5,023 bases of DNA from Mycoplasmataceae bacterium (GTDB taxonomy: Bacteria; Bacillota_I; Bacilli_A; Mycoplasmatales; Metamycoplasmataceae): the NCBI GenBank assembly GCA_017511585.1, contig JAFWJI010000028.1, forward strand, positions 1 through 5,023. The letters run 5' to 3'. The position numbers and the translations under genes were made by a program. Below are positions 1 to 5,023 of this stretch, piece by piece (the first letter of the stretch is position 1; every line of letters begins with the position of its first letter). Below the pieces are notes generated by a model that was not told the DNA's origin, searched no databases, and was given only the letters and a program-made list of their open reading frames with translations.

Positions 1-126
1 AATAAAGAAAATAAGGAAAAAAATGAAAAATTAATTAATAAACAAACAATTATTTTTGTTTCTATATTTATGATTATTTTTGGAATCATTTTATTATTTG
101 TTTCTATACCCTTTATTTTTATATAA
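1..126 (+). CDS. C-terminal end of a membrane protein of unknown function (5' truncated)
   Basis: Reading frame 1 is open from the window edge to a TAA at 124-126, followed at once by a second TAA. The visible 41 residues are a charged, Asn/Lys/Glu-rich stretch (about the first 16 residues) and then about 25 hydrophobic residues rich in Ile, Phe and Val, ending in SIPFIFI. This looks like one C-terminal transmembrane helix with an almost absent tail after it. No Trp codon occurs in the visible part. The gene ends 10 bases before valS on the same strand. The segment is too short to assign a family, and the rest of the gene lies outside the window. I am fairly sure it is coding, because of the clean hydrophobic segment and the tight spacing to valS, but I infer no function beyond membrane association. 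Confidence 0.7.
   Translation, partial: NKENKEKNEKLINKQTIIFVSIFMIIFGIILLFVSIPFIFI
55..108 (+). repeat. 12-bp direct repeat inside the membrane-helix coding sequence
   Basis: The 12-mer TTTGTTTCTATA occurs at 55-66 and again, identically, at 97-108. Both copies are in frame and encode Phe-Val-Ser-Ile at either end of the hydrophobic segment. The second copy also supplies the putative -35 element of the valS promoter. In such low-complexity AT-rich coding DNA the repeat may be coincidence or an internal duplication within the helix. Confidence 0.3.
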
Positions 127-127
127 T
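98..127 (+). promoter_or_regulatory. Putative valS promoter, -10 overlapping the upstream stop codons
   Basis: TATAAT at 122-127 is a perfect -10 hexamer. It spans the tandem TAA TAA stop of the preceding gene. TTGTTT at 98-103 is a weak -35, 18 bases upstream. Transcription would start near 133-134, only about 3 bases before the valS ATG at 137. The hexamer is seen directly; promoter activity is inferred. TATAAT also occurs by chance in DNA this AT-rich, including inside genes in this window. The case is strengthened by the near-identical arrangement before the protease gene at 3431-3448. Confidence 0.45.
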
Positions 128-136
128 AAAAAAATT

Positions 137-2614
137 ATGCAAACAAAATATGATCATAAATTAGTTGAAAAAGATAAAAATAAAAAATGAATTGATAAAA
201 AGTTTTTTTCTAATCATGATTTTTCAAAAAAACCTTTTTCAATTATTCTCCCCCCACCTAATGTAACAGGAAAACTTCATTTAGGTCATGCATGAGATGG
301 TTATATTCAAGATACAATAATTAGATATAAAAAATTATCAGGTTATGATGTTTTCTTTATTCCTGGGATGGATCATGCCGGAATTGCTACTCAAGTAAAA
401 GTAGAAGAAAAATTATTATCAATTGGAATTAATAAAAATGAATTAGGAAGAGAAAAATTTATCGAACAAACATATGTTTGAAAAGAGGAATATTCAAAAC
501 ATATTCATGATCAATGATCTAAATTAGGATTGGCATTAGATTATCAAAATGAAAATTTTACTTTAGATAAAAATTCAAATGATGCTGTTAATAAGGCTTT
601 TATTAATTTGTATAATGAAGGATTGATTTATCGTGATGTTAAACCTATTAATTGAGATCCTAAATTACAAACAGCGATTTCTAATATTGAAATAATTTCT
701 AAACCAACTAATTCTAAAATGTATTATGTTAGATATTATTTTGAAGAAAATAAAAATGAATATATTGTTATTGCAACTACAAGAATTGAAACTATATTTT
801 CTGATGTTGCAATAGCTTTTAATCCTAATGATCAAACAAAACAAAAATTATTAAATAAAAAAGTTATTAATCCCCTTACAAATCAAGCAATACCAATTAT
901 TTGCGATGATTATATTGATCCTGAATTTGGAACTGGATTTATGAAAGTTAGTGCTCATGCATTAAACGATATTGAAATTATTAAAAAAAATAATTTAGAA
1001 ATAAAAGAATGTATCAATAAGCAAGGTTTAATGAATGAAAACGGACTTTTTACAAAAGGTTTAAATCGTAATCAAGCAAGAGTTGAAGTTTTTAATTTTT
1101 TAGATAAAAATAGTTTTATTGAAAAAGTAGAAGATATTACAAATAATGTTTCTTATTCTGAAAGAAGTGATGAAGTTATAGAAATTTTGATAATGCCTCA
1201 ATGGTTTGTTAAAATGGATTCACTTTCAAAAAGAGTCTTAGAAAATTTAAATTCTAAAGATAAACTTAGAATTATCCCAACTAGATTTCAAAATGTTTTA
1301 GAAAAATGACTTTTAGATATTCATGATTGAACAATTTCTAGACAATTGTGATGAGGACATCAAATTCCTGCTTGATATAAAGACGATCAAATTAAAGTAC
1401 AAATTGAATCTCCAGGAATTGGATGAAAAAGAGATGAAGATGTTTTGGATACTTGATTTTCTTCAGGTTTAGCTCCTTTATCCTTTTTAGGATGACCAAA
1501 TGATACGAATAAAATTGATAGATATTTTCCAACCTCTTTATTAGTAACAGGTTATGATATTATATTTTTTTGAGTTGCAAGAATGTATTTTTTTTCAATT
1601 TTTTTTAAAAATAAAAAACCTTTTGAAGAACTATTGATACATGGATTGATAAGAGATGAAAAAGGTAGAAAAATGTCTAAATCACTTGGTAATGGAATTG
1701 ATCCTATGGAATTAATTGAAAATTATGGTTCTGATTCATTAAGGTGATATTTATTAACAAATTCTACTCCAGGACAAGATATTAATTTTTCTATAGACAA
1801 ATTAACTACTTCTTGAAATTTATGTAATAAATTGTGAAATATATCAAGATATATAAAAAATATAGATTCTTCAAAAAATGATATTAATAATTTTGATATT
1901 TGGATAGTAAATAAATTACTGGAATTAAAAACAAATATTGAGCAAAAAATGATAAATTATGAATTTACAATAATTGGAAAAGAAATTAATAATTTTATTT
2001 ACAATACTTTTTCATCATGATATATTGAATTTTCTAAAGTTAATATTAATAAAGAAATTTCTTTATTGGTTTTAAAAAATTTATTAATTTTAATTCATCC
2101 ATTTTTACCATTTTTAACAGATCATTTATTTAAAGAAATATTTAACGAAGAATTATTAGAAAATAGTTTTAATTTAGAAAAATTAGGAGAAGAAAATACT
2201 ATAGATATTGTTATAGATTCTGTTTCTTTAATTAGAGATGCAAGAAATGCTTATAGTATTTCTAATAAAGAAAAAATATTTTATGAATTAAAAAATATTT
2301 CAGATTCTAAAATAATTTCTTTAATAGATAAATTAGCTAATGCAGAGTTTCAAAAAAACAATGGAGCTTTATTTACTAAAAATAATATTTCAATTAACAT
2401 TATTATTCCTGAAGAAGTAAGACATAAAGAAAAAATAAAAACAGAAGAATTATTGAAAAAAATTGAATTTGAAATTGAAAGAAGTACAAAAATTTTATCT
2501 AACAAAAAATTTCTTGAAAATGCTAATAGCCAAAAAATATTAGAAGAAAAAAATAAATTTGAAAATTATAAAAAACAATATGCTGAATTAAAAGAAAAAT
2601 TGGAGAATTTTTAA
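137..2614 (+). CDS. valS: Valyl-tRNA synthetase
   Basis: This cytoplasmic class I synthetase charges tRNA-Val with valine using ATP. The frame gives 825 residues, close to other mollicute ValRS and shorter than the E. coli enzyme (951). The HIGH-type motif is [15 protein letters not shown] at residues 39-53. Other ValRS signatures follow: [43 protein letters not shown], and KMSKS at 512-516. An alpha-helical anticodon-binding domain begins near residue 590, and a charged coiled-coil tRNA-binding arm fills about 762-825. The CP1 editing domain (roughly 205-345) is present but altered: TTRIET at 214-219 replaces the usual TTRPET, and KVSAHALND at 270-278 replaces the usual KITPAHDPND, one residue shorter. 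Of about 20 Trp codons, 18 are TGA. ATG 137 is chosen because the text after it (YDHKLVEKD) matches normal ValRS N-termini. It has no Shine-Dalgarno. The stop overlaps the folD start by one base. Confidence 0.97.
2602..2605 (+). promoter_or_regulatory. Shine-Dalgarno of folD
   Basis: GGAG lies 8 bases upstream of the folD ATG, inside the last codons of valS. It is the only convincing ribosome-binding site before a protein start in this window. With the 1-base stop/start overlap (TAATG) it supports ATG 2614 as the folD start and suggests translation as part of a valS-folD message. Confidence 0.7.
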
Positions 2615-3435
2615 TGTTAATTTTAGATGGTAAAAAAGTTGCCCTAGAAGAAACAGAAAAATTAAAACATAGAGTTTCTTTATTAAAAAATAAACCAAAA
2701 TTAGGAATAATACAAGTAGGCAATTTATCAGAATCTAATAAATATATTAATAACAAAATAAACAAAGCAAATGAAATCGGAATAATTTCAGAATGAATTA
2801 AATATGACAAAAATATTTCTGAAAAAAAACTATTATCTGAAATTAATAATATTAAAAATAATTTTGATGGTTTAATTGTTCAATTACCATTACCAAGTCA
2901 TATTAATAAACAATTAATTTTGAATTCAATTGATCTTGATAAAGATATTGATGGTTTATCAGAAAAAAATATGAATAATTTTTATAATGATATTCAACCA
3001 AATTTTTGCCCAGCTACAGCAAGAGCTATTTTTCTTTTGTTAGAAAGTTATAAAGTTAATTTAAATCAAAATATAATGATCATTGGCGAATCTAATTTAG
3101 TTGGCAAACCAATTAAGAAATTATTATCAAAATTTGCAAAAAATATAGAATCTAGAAATAAAGAAAGTGGAATTGCTGGTTCTAATCTTTTTGATATTTT
3201 AGTAGTTGCAATAGGAGATCCTAATTTTATTAAAAGTAAAGATGTTAAACAAAATTCAATAATTGTTGATGTTGGTATAACAATAACTAAAAATAATGAA
3301 ATTTTAGGTGATGTAGATTTTAATGATGTAAAAGATAAAGTTTTTGCAATTAGCCCTGTCCCTGGAGGTGTTGGCCCCTTAACTGTAATATGTTTGTTAA
3401 AGAATTTGATAGATAAATTAGAAAGTGTTTTATAA
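2614..3435 (+). CDS. folD: Bifunctional methylenetetrahydrofolate dehydrogenase / methenyltetrahydrofolate cyclohydrolase
   Basis: FolD interconverts 5,10-methylene-, 5,10-methenyl- and 10-formyl-tetrahydrofolate in the cytoplasm, using a nicotinamide cofactor. It feeds formyl groups to initiator tRNA and purine synthesis. The product is 273 residues, slightly shorter than E. coli FolD (288). Family hallmarks appear in order: YINNK with Tyr44 and Lys48, VQLPLP with Gln90, DKDIDG with Asp113, GESNLVGKP, DILVVAIGDP, IIVDVGI, GDVDF, and SPVPGGVGPLTV near the C-terminus. Lys48, Gln90 and Asp113 align without gaps to E. coli Lys54, Gln98 and Asp121, so catalysis looks intact. The usual PCTPxG motif has become PATARA. 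The loop after GKP, which helps hold the cofactor, is about 2 residues shorter than in E. coli and lacks its usual Thr. Residue 61 is Trp encoded by TGA. The gene overlaps valS by one base and is probably cotranscribed with it. Confidence 0.95.
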
Positions 3436-3436
3436 T
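3406..3436 (+). promoter_or_regulatory. Putative protease-gene promoter, -10 overlapping the folD stop codons
   Basis: TATAAT at 3431-3436 spans the tandem TAA TAA at the end of folD. TTGATA at 3406-3411 (5 of 6 to TTGACA) lies 19 bases upstream, a slightly long spacer. Expected transcription start is about 3442-3444, within a few bases of the ATG at 3446. The 18 bases 3431-3448 match 122-139 at 16 positions. The hexamers are seen; promoter function is inferred. Confidence 0.45.
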
Positions 3437-3445
3437 AAAATTATT

Positions 3446-4567
3446 ATGAAAAAAATAAAATCATATTTTTTGTTCTTTTTTTTAATATTTACTCTACCAT
3501 TAGTTCCAATTAGTATATTAACATCAATAAAAAATAATAAAGAAAACAATAATAAAGTTGGTGATTTTTCTGTTCTAGATTGAAAAAATACTCCAGAAGC
3601 TTTAAGAGTTTTTTCTGAAGAAAATTGTTTTAAATTAGAAATGCAAATAGATAATCCTAATGATGGTTATTTTTTAGTTTCATCTGGTACAGCTTGAAGT
3701 TGACATTATGATAAAAAAAGTGAAACAAATTATGAATGATATTTAATGACAAACTTTCATGTAGTTAACAACACTATTGAATATTTATTAAATGAAACTT
3801 CTTCTAATTATGAAAATTTATTAGATTATTATTCAAAAAATTATTCAACAAGAATTCCTATTGATGGTGATTTTTATTTTTCTTTGTCTAAGTACAATGA
3901 AGCAAATGGAACTGATACTGGATATTCTTATATATTCAATACTTTTGAACCAACAGAAAGTGTATCTATCAATTCAATAGACATAATAACTGATTTTAAT
4001 AATGATGATATTGAATTATTTTCAAAAGGTAATGAATATAACTTGGACATGTCAATTATTAAAATTGATTTAACAATAAACAATTTTTATGTTAATTCAA
4101 ATTATGTTTCAGATCCTTATTCTCTTTATAGAAATTATTCTAATTTAATGTTTGATCCAAATGAACCTATTGTTTCTAATGAAAAACAAACCTATATTTT
4201 TGGTCATCCTGCTGGCCATCATGAAATGGTTGGTGTTATTTTAGACAAACAAAATATTGAACATAAAATAGAAAATTTAACAAATTCAGAAGAAACTATT
4301 TTTAACAATTTGAAGGCTCCTTATTATATTTCAAATAATTGATACAAAGATTTCCCTTTAACAGGTGGAGCTTCTGGTTCTCCTATTTATCAATTTAATG
4401 ATTTAAATCAAAATTTATGAGAAATATTGCCAGTCGGAATATACTGAGGTGGTTTTGCTCTTGAAGATGATAGTTATAATTTCAAACCTTCTTTTATTCC
4501 ATTTATTGAAGAAAATTTATATGATGTATTTTCAAATTTTAGAAATTCATTAGAATTTCTTAAATAA
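3446..4567 (+). CDS. Secreted or membrane-anchored trypsin-like serine protease, DUF31/MIP-type
   Basis: The 373-residue product starts with MKKIKSY and a long hydrophobic stretch (about residues 8-28), a signal peptide or N-terminal anchor. No lipobox cysteine is present, so it is not a standard lipoprotein. A Asn/Lys/Glu-rich linker follows. The chymotrypsin-fold landmarks come in order: SGTAW at 80-84, TNFHVV with candidate catalytic His105, DMSIIKID with candidate Asp201, FGHPAG at 252-257, GGASGSP with candidate Ser310, and VGIYWGG at 330-336. The VGIYWGG motif after the serine resembles the mollicute DUF31 family, which includes Mycoplasma immunoglobulin proteases (MIP). Those are usually much longer; this one is little more than the protease core. 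No MIB-like antibody-capturing partner is visible, so substrate is unknown. All seven Trp codons are TGA. ATG 3446 lies 10 bases after folD and has no Shine-Dalgarno, but precedes the signal sequence directly. The protease assignment is good; the MIP subfamily is less certain. Confidence 0.85.
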
Positions 4568-4585
4568 AAAATAGTTAAAAAATAT

Positions 4586-4594
4586 TGGTATAAT
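4586..4594 (+). promoter_or_regulatory. Extended -10 promoter of tRNA-Ser
   Basis: TGGTATAAT is a perfect extended -10 (TG-N-TATAAT), 19 bases after the protease stop codon. No good -35 is visible at the expected position, where the sequence is all A; an extended -10 can compensate for that. Transcription would begin near 4601, leaving a 5' leader of about 8 bases before the mature tRNA at 4609. Confidence 0.65.
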
Positions 4595-4608
4595 TAAAAA
4601 GTGGTTTT

Positions 4609-4699
4609 GGAGTAGTACTCAAGTGGCCGAAGAGGACGCACTGCTAACGCGTTAGGGGGAGAAATTCCCGCGGAGGTTCGAATCCTCTCTACTCCGCCA
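4609..4699 (+). tRNA. tRNA-Ser(GCU)
   Basis: This is a class II tRNA of 91 bases with encoded CCA (4697-4699) and discriminator G4696. The 7-bp acceptor stem pairs GGAGTAG (4609-4615) with CTACTCC (4689-4695). The D stem pairs CTC 4618-4620 with GAG 4632-4634, with GG at 4625-4626. The anticodon loop is CTGCTAA (4641-4647), anticodon GCT at 4643-4645, reading AGC/AGU serine codons. The long variable arm folds as a 5-bp stem (4656-4660 with 4665-4669, including a G-U pair) capped by GAAA. The T stem is 4672-4676 with 4684-4688, around TTCGAAT. One oddity is an A-C mismatch (A4640, C4648) at positions 31-39 of the anticodon stem, leaving four Watson-Crick pairs. The gene has its own extended -10 promoter and is far more GC-rich than its surroundings. 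Confidence 0.97.
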
Positions 4700-4714
4700 T
4701 TTTTTATTTTTTTT
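4700..4714 (+). terminator. T-rich tract after the tRNA, possible transcription end
   Basis: Immediately after CCA come six Ts, one A, then eight Ts. There is no separate GC-rich hairpin, so it is not a textbook intrinsic terminator. The folded tRNA itself could serve as the structured element before the U tract. It sits in the 22-base gap between the tRNA and the convergent minus-strand gene, where termination would be expected. Confidence 0.35.
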
Positions 4715-4721
4715 AAATTTA

Positions 4722-5023
4722 TTAATAATATTGTCATTTGTTTTTTTGTTCTAAATCAATTTTTTCAAATAATTTAAAAATAGGAAAAACAATAAAAATC
4801 GAAATTATTATTGTTAAAGAATTTGTTGCTAATCAACTGCTATTGTAAATTAATGAAGCTAAATAATCTTTGCTATCTCATCACAATAAAGAAGCAATAG
4901 AATGTAGAAAATATTTAATTATTATCAGTATTGAAAACGAAATAACAAAAATACAACAATCAATTATTTTGAAATTTTTTTTATTTTTAAATAAATTGCT
5001 AATAATTCTAGAAATATATAGCA
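4722..5023 (-). CDS. C-terminal part of an ECF transporter S component, ThiT-like (5' truncated)
   Basis: On the minus strand an open frame runs in from the right edge for 99 residues and stops at TAA 4724-4722. It contains four Trp codons, all TGA, so it is invisible under the standard code. It holds two hydrophobic blocks: one before and including KYFLHSIASLLWW, and one after SLIYN (SLTIIISIFIVFPIFKLF). A hydrophilic tail follows. The pattern of Lys-Tyr-Phe-x-x-His, a Trp eight residues after the His, then Ser-x-x-Tyr-Asn resembles the last third of ThiT/YuaJ, the thiamine-binding membrane subunit of energy-coupling-factor transporters. As I recall, the L. lactis ThiT ligands include His125, Trp133 and Asn151. 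Here the His, Trp and Asn are kept, but the loop between them is about 6 residues shorter and the position matching Tyr146 is Ala. A folate- or other vitamin-specific S component is possible. The gene converges on the tRNA; its start and promoter lie outside the window. Confidence 0.55.

Noticed and set aside
611..616. TATAAT inside valS, and another inside folD at 2983-2988
   Set aside because: Both are within coding sequence, with no gene start just downstream. They show the background rate of the hexamer in AT-rich DNA.
719..1309. Separate short genes starting at 719, 2066, 2920 and 3746
   Set aside because: They are pieces of valS, folD and the protease bounded by in-frame TGA. Reading TGA as Trp joins them into full-length proteins with motifs running across the junctions.
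2523..2810. Minus-strand open frame of 95 codons across the valS-folD junction
   Set aside because: It lies antisense to the conserved ends of valS and folD, resembles no family I recognise, and is hydrophobic only because it mirrors Lys/Asn/Glu-rich coding DNA.
3463..3483. T-rich run just after the protease start as a folD terminator
   Set aside because: It encodes the Phe/Leu-rich signal peptide and no GC-rich hairpin precedes it.
3446..3560. Lipoprotein signal at the protease N-terminus
   Set aside because: There is no cysteine near the end of the hydrophobic region; the first Cys comes much later, within the folded part.
1..5023. CRISPR array, insertion sequence or attachment-site repeats
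   Set aside because: No spaced repeats, transposase motifs or terminal inverted repeats were seen. Only the 12-bp repeat at 55-108 stood out, and no duplicated tRNA 3' end is present that would suggest integration at the tRNA.

Overview
This 5,023-base window comes from a mollicute: a Mycoplasma, Spiroplasma or Mesoplasma/Entomoplasma-type genome. Base composition is extremely AT-rich. TGA must be read as tryptophan (genetic code 4): of about 32 Trp codons I count in the readable genes, 30 are TGA and only 2 are TGG. Under the standard code every full-length gene here would break into fragments. The genus cannot be settled by reading alone.

Layout, left to right. (1) Positions 1-126 hold the C-terminal end of a small membrane-anchored protein of unknown function. 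(2) 137-2614 is valS, a complete valyl-tRNA synthetase of 825 residues. (3) 2614-3435 is folD, a 273-residue bifunctional methylene-tetrahydrofolate dehydrogenase/cyclohydrolase; it starts on the last base of the valS stop codon and has its own Shine-Dalgarno. (4) 3446-4567 is a secreted or membrane-anchored trypsin-like serine protease of the mollicute DUF31/MIP type, 373 residues. (5) 4609-4699 is tRNA-Ser(GCU) with encoded CCA and its own extended -10 promoter. (6) 4722-5023, on the minus strand, is the C-terminal part of a membrane protein resembling the ECF-transporter S component ThiT. It converges on the tRNA.

Probable transcription units are valS-folD, the protease, and the tRNA. The promoters inferred for valS and the protease share an unusual layout. 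A TATAAT hexamer is built into the tandem stop codons of the preceding gene, and the ATG begins 10 bases after the hexamer's last T. Neither start has a Shine-Dalgarno, so these mRNAs may be leaderless. Functionally this is mostly housekeeping (translation, one-carbon metabolism, vitamin uptake) with one surface or secreted protease that could be an accessory or host-interaction factor.

No mobile element, CRISPR array or clearly new multi-gene system is visible. The points most worth a second look are the altered editing pocket of ValRS, the twin stop/-10/start cassettes, the rewritten motifs of FolD, the compact protease, and an A-C mismatch in the tRNA anticodon stem.
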